This document shows positions 27,335 to 37,033 of a DNA stretch of 64,000 bases, in pieces. Positions within the stretch are counted from its first letter, which is position 1. The number at the start of each line of letters is the position of its first letter. This DNA comes from Ferrovum sp. Its GTDB lineage: Bacteria > Pseudomonadota > Gammaproteobacteria > Burkholderiales > Ferrovaceae. The stretch covers positions 1-64,000 of the forward strand of contig WJXM01000054.1 of the NCBI GenBank assembly GCA_019456405.1, read 5' to 3'. The position numbers were made by a program, and so were the translations under genes. Under the pieces are notes generated by a model that was given only the letters and a program-made list of their open reading frames with translations, ran no database searches and was not told where the DNA came from.

Positions 27335-27350
27335 GTTACAACTCGTTACA
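27335..27350 (+). promoter_or_regulatory. Tandem GTTACA direct repeat before the efflux locus
   Basis: GTTACA-ACTC-GTTACA places two identical hexamers exactly 10 bp apart, the geometry bound by OmpR/RstA-class response regulators. A partly overlapping palindrome CGAGTT-AC-AACTCG (27332-27345) is also present. A TACGAT hexamer at 27372 could be the -10. The site lies 93 bp upstream of the lipoprotein gene. Confidence 0.4.
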
Positions 27351-27442
27351 ATGTGCCTACCCAACAATCGATACGATGGCGCACCAAATCAAGATCAGCA
27401 GGATCTGGTATGCCGGTTGAAAGGGTTCTGTAAGGAGGTAGG

Positions 27443-27640
27443 ATGAAAAAATCACTTTGGATAAGCGTGCTTTTCCTGTCATTGGCGGGCTGTGGCCCCA
27501 TGATGATGGGAGGCGGCTACGAAGGTGGCTATCCCGGCTACGGAGGTTTCGGGGGGATGGACATGGGTTTTGGCGGCATGGATGGTGGGGGGATGGAAGG
27601 TTTTGGGGATGGAGGCTTCGGTGGTGACGATGATGATTGA
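27443..27640 (+). CDS. Small glycine/methionine-rich lipoprotein
   Basis: A 65-residue precursor with a lipoprotein signal peptide and lipobox LAGC (Cys17). The mature part is almost only Gly, Met, Tyr, Phe and Asp (GGGYEGGYPGYGGFGGMDMG), closing with DDDD. No fold or enzyme family is recognisable; the Met- and Asp-rich surface could bind metal, which is inference. A perfect AAGGAGGT ribosome site precedes the ATG. It is 16 bp ahead of the Spy/CpxP-like gene and probably shares its transcript. Confidence 0.75.
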   Translation: MKKSLWISVLFLSLAGCGPMMMGGGYEGGYPGYGGFGGMDMGFGGMDGGGMEGFGDGGFGGDDDD

Positions 27641-27656
27641 GAAGGGAGACACAGTG

Positions 27657-28103
27657 ATGAAAAAGACCTTACGGATGACGATGTTACTTATGGTTTTCGG
27701 CGTGACTGGCGCATATGCCCAGGATTATCCTGCCGCGCCTCCGCCACCCAATGAGCCTGCGCCCACACCCGGAACGCACGGGGATGCCGTGGAGAATGCG
27801 CAGCGGCATCTCGATCAGTTCAAGCAGGAATTGAATCTGACACCGGACCAGCAAGCCACCTGGGATCGTTATGTAAAAGATACCTTGAGCGCTGTTCGAG
27901 AAATTCGCGATCAGACCACGGCGGCAGGCAAACAGACGGATGTGCAACCGGCTCCGGTCCGTTTCGACCAGCACATTGCTTTGATGCGTCAGCGTCTCAA
28001 GGATTTTGAAAAGATGGATCAAGCCCTGAAGGACTTCTACAACACGCTTACGCCAGACCAGAAGGCGATTGCTGACCAGCATTTTTCACACCTGCGGCAT
28101 TGA
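27657..28103 (+). CDS. Spy/CpxP-like periplasmic LTxxQ protein
   Basis: A 148-residue exported protein with a signal peptide ending GAYAQ. It carries two LTPDQ motifs (LTPDQQATWDRYVKDT and LTPDQKAIAD) about 80 residues apart, the hallmark of the LTxxQ group to which the periplasmic chaperone Spy and the stress regulator CpxP belong. The predicted structure is mainly helical. An envelope-stress chaperone or metal-sensing accessory for the following RND pump is likely but inferred. Start at 27657 after GGGAG; a GTG directly before it is possible. Confidence 0.8.
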   Translation: MKKTLRMTMLLMVFGVTGAYAQDYPAAPPPPNEPAPTPGTHGDAVENAQRHLDQFKQELNLTPDQQATWDRYVKDTLSAVREIRDQTTAAGKQTDVQPAPVRFDQHIALMRQRLKDFEKMDQALKDFYNTLTPDQKAIADQHFSHLRH

Positions 28104-28191
28104 TCGGTTGATGGTTTACTGTTCCCCCCTTAAAAACTTGTTCTGAATCATGTTCAAGATGGTTATGTATTAGAGATCGGAATTCAACTCT

Positions 28192-31100
28192 ATGATGTCA
28201 GGTATTGTAAAGTTAGCACTGAATCGGCCATATACGTTCATCGTCATGGCGATTTTGATCATGCTGGGGGGGGTCTTTAGCGTAGTTCGGACGCCAACGG
28301 ATATTTTTCCCAATATTGGCATCCCGGTCGTCAGCGCGGTGTGGACATACAACGGGATGATCCCTTCCGACATGTCGGGGCGGGTCATTTATCCCTTCGA
28401 GCGTTATCTGACCAGTACGGTTACCAACATCGAGCATATCGAATCCCAGTCACTGCCCGGTTACGGGGTGGTGAAGATCTTTTTTCAACCAAATGTGGAT
28501 GTCAACACCGCCATGGCCCAGGTCACGGCCATTTCACAAACCGTATTGCGCCAGTTGCCCTTCGGGATCACGCCTCCCCTGATCCTCAACTATAACGCGG
28601 CGACGGTGCCCATCATCCAGTTGGCGCTGTCCGGAAAAAAGTTTGGCGAATCGACCCTGTTCGATATTGGTCAGAACTTCATGCGTCCCCAATTAGCGAC
28701 CGTAGAAGGAGCCGGGGTTCCCTCACCCTATGGGGGTAAAGTGCGTGAAATCATGGTGGATCTGAACCCCATTGCCATGCAGTCCAAGGGGGTTTCGGCA
28801 GCAGACATTGGAAAAGCCCTGGCGGAACAGAATCTCATCATTCCAGCGGGGACAGAAAAAATCGGCAGGTTTGAATATAACGTCTATCTCAATGACAGTC
28901 CGATGGATTTCAAGGAACTGAATGAGATGCCGGTCAAGGTGGAACAGTCCATGTCCAATATCCGTGAGGCTCAGAGCCCGACGGTATTGTTGCGGGATGT
29001 CGCCTATATCCGGGATGGTTATCCGCCCCAGATCAATATCGTGAAAGTGGATGGTCAGAAGTCCGTCTTGATGACCATCCTAAAAAATGGGGATACGTCG
29101 ACGTTGACCATCGTGGATGATGTTAAAAAGATGGTCCCCAAACTGCTCCAGGGGCTTCCGGACGGATTGAAGGTACAGCAATTGGCGGATCAGTCGGTGT
29201 TTGTCAAGGAAGCCATTTCCGGCGTGGTTCGTGAAGGGGTGACGGCGGCACTCCTGACCAGTTTGATGATCTTGTTGTTCCTGGGCAGTTGGCGTTCGAC
29301 CTTGATCGTCAGTCTGTCGATCCCCCTGTGTATTCTCTCTTCCATCGCGGTACTGTCCATGTTGGGAGAAACCCTGAATGTCATGACCTTGGGCGGACTT
29401 TCTCTGGCGGTGGGGATTCTCGTGGATGATGCGACGGTGATGATCGAGAATATCAACCATCACCTGGAAATGGGCAAGAAGGTGCGGGTGGCCATTACCG
29501 AGGCCGCCAGTCAAATCGTCCAGCCGGCGTTCGTTTCGACCTTCAGTATTTGTATCGTGTTCATCCCCATGTTTTTCTTGACGGGGGTTTCCAAGTATCT
29601 GTTCGTCCCCATGGCCGAGGCGGTCGTTTTTGCCATGATCGCGTCCTTTATCCTGTCCCAGACCTTTGTGCCCACCATGGCCAACTTCCTCCTGAAGGCG
29701 CATGATCATCATGCCCATCATGAACCCACGGGGAAGAAGGGACCTGTGGTGAAGGTCCTCCTTTCACTCAACCGGTTTCAGCATGGTTTCGAGAAACGTT
29801 TTACGGCCCTGAGGTGGGGATATACCAGTTTGCTGGAGCGCGCGGTGAGCAGTCGCAAACGCTTCATTCCCATTTATATGTCGGTGGTCCTGGTTTCCTT
29901 TGTCCTGCTCCCGTTTTTGGGCAGGGACTTTTTTCCTTCGGTGGATGGTGGGCAGATCAAAATGCATATCCGCGCCCAGGTGGGAACACGGGTGGAAAGC
30001 ACGGCCGAGTTGACAGACAAGATCGATGCCTACATCCGGACGGTCATTCCCTCCAAGGAACTGGAAGGGATCGTGGATAACATCGGGTTGCCCGTGTTCC
30101 CCATCAATTTGGCTTACATCAATACGGGAACCATCGGTCCGCAGGATGCGGACATCATGATCTCATTGAAGGAAGATCATCATCCAACGGAAAACTACGT
30201 CAGAAAACTGAGACGTGAGTTGCCAAGACGCTTTCCTGGCGTAGAGTTTGCCTTCTTGCCCGCAGACATGGTGGGACAGATCCTGAATTTTGGATCACCG
30301 GCCCCTATCGATATTCAGGTGGGCGGCCCCAACTGGGATGAAAATTACAAATACATCCAAATGATGCGCAGTAAACTGGAACTGATCGACGGAATCGCCG
30401 ATGCGCGGGTTCAGCAATCCACTAACTACCCCCAGTTCAATGTGAACGTCAATCGGATTCTGGCCAAAACTCTGGGCTTCTCAGAAAAGGATGTGACGGA
30501 CAGTTTGGTCAGCACGTTATCGGGGAGTTTTCAGGTGGCGCCGACCTTCTGGCTCAATCCCCAAAACCGCGTATCCTATCCGATCGTGGTGCAGACCCCC
30601 CAATATCGGGTGGATACCTTGTCAGATCTGGAGAATACCCTGGTGAGCAGTGCCAGCACGCACAAGGTACAGGTGTTGGGTGCTCTCGCGAGTATCACGC
30701 GGGACCGGGGCGATGCGGTGGTCACCCACTACACCATCATGCCCAGTTTCGACTTGCTGGCGACGACCCAGGACCGCGATCTGGGGGGCGTTTCCTCGGA
30801 TGTGCATAAACTCATCGAAACGACCAAGGGGGCCATTCCCAAGGGGGCCACGGTACGGTTGCAGGGTCAAGTACCCATCATGGAATCATCCTTTTCGGGA
30901 CTGCTCATGGGGTTGGTGTTTTCCATCGTGTTGATTTACCTGTTGATCGTTGTGAATTTCCAGTCCTGGCTGGACCCCTTCGTGATCATTACGGGGTTAC
31001 CGGCTGCGTTGGCAGGTATCGTCTGGATGTTGTTCATCACCCATACGCGCGTCTCAGTGCCCGCACTGACCGGTGCCATCATGTGTATGGGGACGGCAAC

Positions 31101-31461
31101 GGCCAACAGTATTTTGGTGATCAGTTTTGCGCGGGAACGTCTGAACATCAATAAAAATTCCACGCTGGCCGCAATCGAGGCCGGATACTCTCGCTTCAGA
31201 CCTGTCTGTATGACGGCATTGGCCATGATCATCGGGATGGCGCCGATGGCATTGGGGCTTGGAGAAGGCGGAGAACAGAATGCTCCCTTGGGGCGCGCGG
31301 TCATCGGGGGGCTGATGTTTGCGACCGTGACGACGTTATTGTTTGTTCCGGTTGTGTTCAGTCTGGTCCATGCCAAGGACAAGTTTGACACGGAAAGCGA
31401 TGAGGGTAACGGTCTTGAAGGCCGATCAGAAGAAATGAATGGAGCCAGCCATGCAGGATGA
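28192..31461 (+). CDS. RND efflux transporter, inner-membrane permease
   Basis: Proton-driven tripartite efflux pump permease of 1089 residues with the twofold 12-helix RND plan and two large periplasmic loops. The proton-relay pair Asp412-Asp413 sits in VGILVDDATVMIENI. The helix-10 region reads GTATANSILVISFA at about residue 967, without the Lys seen in AcrB-type pumps. A His-rich stretch (HDHHAHH) lies at the end of helix 6, facing the cytoplasm. This pattern belongs to the poorly studied HAE-like RND subgroup often paired with the adaptor and factor found here. The substrate is unknown. It is followed without a gap by the adaptor gene. Confidence 0.93.
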   Translation: MMSGIVKLALNRPYTFIVMAILIMLGGVFSVVRTPTDIFPNIGIPVVSAVWTYNGMIPSDMSGRVIYPFERYLTSTVTNIEHIESQSLPGYGVVKIFFQPNVDVNTAMAQVTAISQTVLRQLPFGITPPLILNYNAATVPIIQLALSGKKFGESTLFDIGQNFMRPQLATVEGAGVPSPYGGKVREIMVDLNPIAMQSKGVSAADIGKALAEQNLIIPAGTEKIGRFEYNVYLNDSPMDFKELNEMPVKVEQSMSNIREAQSPTVLLRDVAYIRDGYPPQINIVKVDGQKSVLMTILKNGDTSTLTIVDDVKKMVPKLLQGLPDGLKVQQLADQSVFVKEAISGVVREGVTAALLTSLMILLFLGSWRSTLIVSLSIPLCILSSIAVLSMLGETLNVMTLGGLSLAVGILVDDATVMIENINHHLEMGKKVRVAITEAASQIVQPAFVSTFSICIVFIPMFFLTGVSKYLFVPMAEAVVFAMIASFILSQTFVPTMANFLLKAHDHHAHHEPTGKKGPVVKVLLSLNRFQHGFEKRFTALRWGYTSLLERAVSSRKRFIPIYMSVVLVSFVLLPFLGRDFFPSVDGGQIKMHIRAQVGTRVESTAELTDKIDAYIRTVIPSKELEGIVDNIGLPVFPINLAYINTGTIGPQDADIMISLKEDHHPTENYVRKLRRELPRRFPGVEFAFLPADMVGQILNFGSPAPIDIQVGGPNWDENYKYIQMMRSKLELIDGIADARVQQSTNYPQFNVNVNRILAKTLGFSEKDVTDSLVSTLSGSFQVAPTFWLNPQNRVSYPIVVQTPQYRVDTLSDLENTLVSSASTHKVQVLGALASITRDRGDAVVTHYTIMPSFDLLATTQDRDLGGVSSDVHKLIETTKGAIPKGATVRLQGQVPIMESSFSGLLMGLVFSIVLIYLLIVVNFQSWLDPFVIITGLPAALAGIVWMLFITHTRVSVPALTGAIMCMGTATANSILVISFARERLNINKNSTLAAIEAGYSRFRPVCMTALAMIIGMAPMALGLGEGGEQNAPLGRAVIGGLMFATVTTLLFVPVVFSLVHAKDKFDTESDEGNGLEGRSEEMNGASHAG

Positions 31462-32632
31462 AGATCTGTTTGATATCGATGAACTGAAAAGTCTTCCCAA
31501 AAAAAGCATCAAACCGATGGCATGGGTCGTAGGGGTACTGGCCATTTCCTTGGCGGTATGGGGGATTTTTTCACGCAACCGCGATGCTCGTGAATTGCAT
31601 GTATGGACGGAAGCCCAGGCCATACCCTCTGTCAGGGTATTGCACCCATATCGCAGTGATAAAACGGCCAGTCTGGTATTGCCTGGGACCATTCAGTCCT
31701 ACTATCAGGCGCCAATTTTTGCGCGCGTCAATGGGTATCTCAAATTCTGGTACCATGATATTGGCGACCGGGTGAAAGCAGGAGATATCCTGGCCGTGAT
31801 CGACACGCCCGATCTGGACCAACAATACGAACAAGCCAAGGCCAAGGTTCTCAAGGCCAAAGCGGATGAAAACCTGGCTCAGATCACTGCGGATCGCTGG
31901 CAGAAGCTGGTAGTGACCGATGCGGTTTCGAGACAGGAACGGGATCAGAAAGTCGCCGATCTGGAAGTGAAAAAAGCAGAGGTGAAAGGCGCCGAAGCGG
32001 ATCTTGGGAACGTACAGGCTTTTGAAGATTTCAAAAAATTGCGGGCCCCCTTTAATGGGGTGGTGACCGCCCGGAAGACGGATATCGGTGCGCTGATCGA
32101 TGCGGGTAAGGGGGGGGAACTGTTTACCGTCTCTCAGATCAACCCCCTGCGTCTTTATGTCCCCGTCCCACAGTTCTATGCGCCCATGGTCAAGTTGGGG
32201 ATAGAGGCCACGTTGCAGGTCCCCGAGTATCCGAATAACGTATTCAACGGCGCCGTCATACAAACCTCAAAAAACATCAGTCAGAAAACCGGAACCATGC
32301 TGGCAGAACTGATTGTGGATAATTCCGATCAGCGCTTATCCCCAGGCGACTATGCGGAAGTCAAGTTCAGTTTGGCCGGAAAAGAAAACAACAGCTTGCG
32401 TGTCCCTTCCAGCGCACTCATTCTGAGAACCGATGGCATACGGGTGGCCGTGGTGACCAAAGATGACCATATTCAACTGAAGAAAATCAATGTGGGGCGC
32501 GATTTCGGGCGTGATGTGGAGGTTCTGGCGGGTGTCACTACCCTGGATGATGTAGTGGATAGTCCCCCCGATTATATTTTTGAAGGGGAAAAAGTCACCG
32601 TGATGCCTGCCAAGGTAGTTCCAGGAAAATAA
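31451..32632 (+). CDS. RND efflux periplasmic adaptor (membrane fusion protein)
   Basis: A 393-residue HlyD/AcrA-like adaptor joining pump and outer-membrane channel. There is an N-terminal transmembrane anchor at about residues 22-42 and no lipobox. A split lipoyl domain is visible (YQAPIFARVNGYLKFWYHDI and FKKLRAPFNGVVTARKTDIG), with a helical hairpin between (about residues 115-185) and beta-barrel and membrane-proximal domains behind. The ATG at 31451 has GGAG upstream and overlaps the permease stop by 11 bp; ATG at 31439 is possible. Confidence 0.93.
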   Translation: MQDEDLFDIDELKSLPKKSIKPMAWVVGVLAISLAVWGIFSRNRDARELHVWTEAQAIPSVRVLHPYRSDKTASLVLPGTIQSYYQAPIFARVNGYLKFWYHDIGDRVKAGDILAVIDTPDLDQQYEQAKAKVLKAKADENLAQITADRWQKLVVTDAVSRQERDQKVADLEVKKAEVKGAEADLGNVQAFEDFKKLRAPFNGVVTARKTDIGALIDAGKGGELFTVSQINPLRLYVPVPQFYAPMVKLGIEATLQVPEYPNNVFNGAVIQTSKNISQKTGTMLAELIVDNSDQRLSPGDYAEVKFSLAGKENNSLRVPSSALILRTDGIRVAVVTKDDHIQLKKINVGRDFGRDVEVLAGVTTLDDVVDSPPDYIFEGEKVTVMPAKVVPGK

Positions 32633-32633
32633 C

Positions 32634-34046
32634 ATGAAACTACTGGGCGCATTTCTCTGTTCGGCGGTAACCATTGCCCTGTTGGGCGGGTGTTCCTTCA
32701 TTCCCGACTACCATCGTCCTGACAACTGGAAAAGTGGCGTATTCAAGGAAGATGGGCCATGGCGTCTGGTGCACCCGGCGGATGCACAATCGCGGGGAGA
32801 CTGGTGGACGTATTTCAATGATGCCACGTTGAACCAGATGGAGAAGGAACTCAACAACGATAACTTCGTGATCCAGGAAGCGCTGGAACGGTATGACCAG
32901 GCCACGGCCTTCCTGACACAGCAGGATGCCCAACTGTATCCCCAAATCAATTTTGTGGGGGATGTCACCACCAACCGTCAATCTGCCCACCGCTTGTACC
33001 GAAACGGGAATCAGGCCAACGTCAATGGTGATACGATCGGGGGCATCGGGTTCGTCTACGAGATTGACTTTTGGGGCGCCATCAGAAGTGCCATCGCTTC
33101 AGCTGAAGCAACGGCACAAGCCAGCAAGGCGGATATCGAGTCCGCGCGTCTCAGTCTTGAAGCTTTGTTGGCCAGCGATTACGTCAAGTTGAGAGGGCTG
33201 GATTCGGAGGTCGGTTTGCTGGAAGTGACGGTCAAGGATTACGAGCATGAACTCGATTTGATGCAACAGCGTCATGACGTGGGGATTACCTCCGGTCTCG
33301 ACGTGGCACGTTCCCAGGCGCTTTTGGAAGAAACCCGGGCGCAGGTGGCCAAGACGATTGGTGCACGGGCAATCTACGAGCACTCCATCGCGGTATTGCT
33401 GGGGCGGGAACCGGCCACTTTTACCCTGAAGGCGGACACCGACTGGATTTATCGTGCTCAATATGGAGCCATTCCCAAGGTCATCCCCTCGGAAGTTTTA
33501 CAACGGCGTCCGGATATCGCTGCAGCAGAGCGGAATATTGTGGCGGCCAATGATCAGATCGGTGTGGCCAGAACTGCTTTCTTCCCGACGATCTCCTTGA
33601 TGGCGCTGGCCGGGTTCGAAAATAATGGCTATGGAGCGTTGGCGTCCGCGCCCAATACGTTCTGGTCCCTGGGGCCTTTGGCGTTTTACAATATCTTTGA
33701 CGCAGGGTTGCGCCAGGCAGTGGTGGATCAGGCAACCTCCAAGACGCGTCAACAGACCGACAAATATCGCCAGACCGTTTTGACCGCATTCAAGGAAGTT
33801 GAGGACAGCCTGTCCCAGATCAATAATCTGGGAACGGATGACGAACACCAGAAGTTAGCCGTAATAGCGGCGCGTCGAACCTTTGATTTGGCGAATCATC
33901 GATACATCGAGGGCGCATCCAATTATCTGGACGTGATCGATGCCGAAGCCATACGACTGCGCACCGAACGCGAGGAGATTTATGTTCGGACAGCGCTCAA
34001 CCAGTCCGTGGTGGACCTGGTGCGTAGCATCGGCGGTTCCTGGTAA
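32634..34046 (+). CDS. Outer-membrane efflux lipoprotein, NodT/TolC family
   Basis: A 470-residue outer-membrane factor. Lipobox LLGGC places the lipid on Cys20. Two repeats of the TolC-like alpha-barrel/beta-barrel follow, with family text such as QDAQLYPQINFVGDVTTNRQ, VLLGREPATF and LQRRPDIAAAERNIVAANDQ. It completes the tripartite pump encoded just upstream, starting one base after the adaptor stop. A strong bidirectional terminator follows. Confidence 0.94.
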   Translation: MKLLGAFLCSAVTIALLGGCSFIPDYHRPDNWKSGVFKEDGPWRLVHPADAQSRGDWWTYFNDATLNQMEKELNNDNFVIQEALERYDQATAFLTQQDAQLYPQINFVGDVTTNRQSAHRLYRNGNQANVNGDTIGGIGFVYEIDFWGAIRSAIASAEATAQASKADIESARLSLEALLASDYVKLRGLDSEVGLLEVTVKDYEHELDLMQQRHDVGITSGLDVARSQALLEETRAQVAKTIGARAIYEHSIAVLLGREPATFTLKADTDWIYRAQYGAIPKVIPSEVLQRRPDIAAAERNIVAANDQIGVARTAFFPTISLMALAGFENNGYGALASAPNTFWSLGPLAFYNIFDAGLRQAVVDQATSKTRQQTDKYRQTVLTAFKEVEDSLSQINNLGTDDEHQKLAVIAARRTFDLANHRYIEGASNYLDVIDAEAIRLRTEREEIYVRTALNQSVVDLVRSIGGSW

Positions 34047-34091
34047 ATCGGGTCCGAGGGGTGGAGGACCCCGAAGAAGCGATGAACGGCA

Positions 34092-34132
34092 AAAGAAAAA
34101 GCGGAGGGGAAATTCCCCTCCGCTTTTTCTTT
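34092..34132. terminator. Bidirectional terminator between pump operon and porin
   Basis: AAAGCGGAGGGGAA and TTCCCCTCCGCTTT pair in a long stem extended by AAAGAA/TTCTTT, with A tract on one side and T tract on the other. It serves both the efflux operon (+) and the convergent porin (-). Confidence 0.94.
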
Positions 34133-34146
34133 CAGAGCATTGGATG

Positions 34147-35922
34147 TTACATGGGGTAGAAACGAATACTGGTGAGAATCATGTTGTCGAAGGTGTAAGG
34201 GGTGAAGGCACCGCCATATTGGCTGGAACGCACCGAGAAGGCGCTGACTCCGGTATGAGAATACTGGACCCCGACTTTGGCGGCCCCATAGTAACCTTTG
34301 TAGGCTGCCCACCAGAACCCCACGGTTTCCTGGGTGACGCTGTTCAGATTATAGGGCGTGTACCCTGACAGGGCAGCAGCGTTGGTAAACTGCCCGGGGT
34401 TTGCCAGGACATTGTTGCCATACCCATAGGTTTGGCCGCCCTGGGTATAGGTATATCCGTTGATCCAATCCCGCCCGATATCGGCATAGATATCGAAAGT
34501 GGGTTTGACGTGCAAGGTCAGTCCGGTCAGGAAGGATCCGCCGCGCATGGGAGTCAGTTCACCATTGGGTCCAATGGTGGCATCGTTCAGCGTGGAGGTT
34601 CCATAGCGTCCGACCCCATTTCCGTACAATCCGCTAATTTTGAAATCCAGGGTATGGGGGATGATTTTCAGAACAGACCCGAAGCCCATCGAGCCAGCCC
34701 AACTGCTCTGACCAGCCGCCGTCACGTTGGCATTGGTATAGGTCCCGTCAAAGTTGCGCAGCATGCCAAAGACTTCATAGTGACCCCGCTCGGTTTCCAT
34801 GGCCAGTTTGCCGATGATGTCCGGAAACTTGTTGACCGAGTAATTGCCGGGAGTCAACAGTCCACCCGCCTGGGCGGGAAGGGTGTAGTTGTTCATCACC
34901 CCGGTGGGGGTGGATCCCGCCACCCCGGAAGTCTGGGATTGTTCCAGGGAAATCGCTGCCCAGTATTTCTTGTCCCAGTCTTTGACGACGCGAATCTGGG
35001 CTTGCCGGTTCCACACGAATCCGGGCATGTACTCCGCGTCGATGACGACGGGAATTTCTTCATTGCGCGGGGTGACCCCTTGGGTGTTCAGGACGGCCAG
35101 GGACCAACTCTGTCCCGCCAGTAGATGCCACCCTCTGTCCATCCAGTCGATGTTGGTGTACAGATGCCGGACGCGCGCCGTATAGGAATTGCTCTGGGTT
35201 CCGTTGGCCGTCGGGCTGTCTCCCAACCAGTCCATTTCGTAGTATCCGGTCACCAGGGTATTCTTGTCTGCATTGCCCTGAGCCATCACCGAGAAGCGGG
35301 ACTGACGAGCCGTGGCATTGAAACTGGACTGATTGTAATAGCCTGAAGCTGCCGCCTGACTTTGTGCTGGCGTGAGCAGCAGGTTGCCGGGATTGGGGTT
35401 GAAGGGGATCTTGCTGAAGGGGGAGTTGATGTCCGCCTGCAGATTGCTGCTGCGTATCGCATTTTCTTCCGCCAGATATCCGCCGAAGGCCAGGGTGACG
35501 CCATCCATGATAAAGCCACCCTGATTTTTATTGGTGGTGGGGATCAGGTCCCACTGGTCTTGAATGGCCTTGAACTTCCCTGAAATCTCGAAAGTCTGGG
35601 CTTGGAGTTGCTGGTGCTGACCTTCGAGTTCCTGGTTTTTATTGGAAATTTGTTGGGTCGTGTTCACAATCTCCTTGTTTTTGTCCGCGATTTCCTTGTT
35701 CTTTTTCTGAATCTCTTCCATTTGCGCCTTCATTTCCTGCAGGCGTTGTTCCAAGTCATTGACTTGCTGCTGCATCTGCTGGATTTGTTGATCATCCGCG
35801 AAGGCCGTGGGGAGTACCAATGCCGACAGCAGGGCTGCAACGGTCCGCTTGGTCGTTAAAACCCTTTTCGAGGAGCTTGGACAGGTTCTCGAAGGGGGTG
35901 AGACATTTTGTGTATTAGACAT
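34147..35922 (-). CDS. Outer-membrane porin with N-terminal coiled coil
   Basis: A 591-residue exported protein. After a long signal region ending LPTAFADD, about residues 45-115 form a heptad-rich coiled coil (EIQKKNKEIADKNKEIVNTT). A 16- to 18-strand porin-like barrel follows, rich in alternating aromatic strands (for example DKNTLVTGYYEMDWLGD, GHYEVFGMLRNFDG). This plan is like DcaP or OprO/OprP porins, which are trimers. The last strand ends SIRFYPM, not in the usual terminal Phe. A Pho-box-like array in its promoter suggests phosphate-responsive expression, which would favour phosphate or polyphosphate uptake. Start ATG at 35922 after GGAAA; a longer TTG start is less likely. Confidence 0.82.
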   Translation of the reverse strand: MSNTQNVSPPSRTCPSSSKRVLTTKRTVAALLSALVLPTAFADDQQIQQMQQQVNDLEQRLQEMKAQMEEIQKKNKEIADKNKEIVNTTQQISNKNQELEGQHQQLQAQTFEISGKFKAIQDQWDLIPTTNKNQGGFIMDGVTLAFGGYLAEENAIRSSNLQADINSPFSKIPFNPNPGNLLLTPAQSQAAASGYYNQSSFNATARQSRFSVMAQGNADKNTLVTGYYEMDWLGDSPTANGTQSNSYTARVRHLYTNIDWMDRGWHLLAGQSWSLAVLNTQGVTPRNEEIPVVIDAEYMPGFVWNRQAQIRVVKDWDKKYWAAISLEQSQTSGVAGSTPTGVMNNYTLPAQAGGLLTPGNYSVNKFPDIIGKLAMETERGHYEVFGMLRNFDGTYTNANVTAAGQSSWAGSMGFGSVLKIIPHTLDFKISGLYGNGVGRYGTSTLNDATIGPNGELTPMRGGSFLTGLTLHVKPTFDIYADIGRDWINGYTYTQGGQTYGYGNNVLANPGQFTNAAALSGYTPYNLNSVTQETVGFWWAAYKGYYGAAKVGVQYSHTGVSAFSVRSSQYGGAFTPYTFDNMILTSIRFYPM

Positions 35923-35992
35923 GGAAATTTTTTCCAAATTAATAGGTTAAGTGCGCTACTACCGTGATCCTGTAACACTTTGACACGGATAT

Positions 35993-36032
35993 ATGACAAA
36001 ATAATGACAATGGAATGACGTTTTTGTGACAG
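35993..36032 (-). promoter_or_regulatory. Pho-box-like array upstream of the porin gene
   Basis: On the minus strand, toward the porin, TGTCA-like heptads recur with exact 11-bp phasing: the GTCA cores have their plus-strand TGAC at 35994, 36005, 36016 and 36027. A fifth TGAC at 35981 is 13 bp away. The best heptads (CTGTCAC, TTGTCAT, TTGTCAT) are one change from the PhoB consensus CTGTCAT, and the 7+4 bp unit is the standard PhoB half-site spacing. The array ends about 70 bp from the porin ATG. Confidence 0.72.
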
Positions 36033-36078
36033 AAGAAAGGTGAGGTCAGGAGTGAAATCTTGGGTGACCGGGTTCTGA

Positions 36079-37017
<939 letters not shown>

Positions 37018-37033
37018 ACAACCCAACCGGGTC

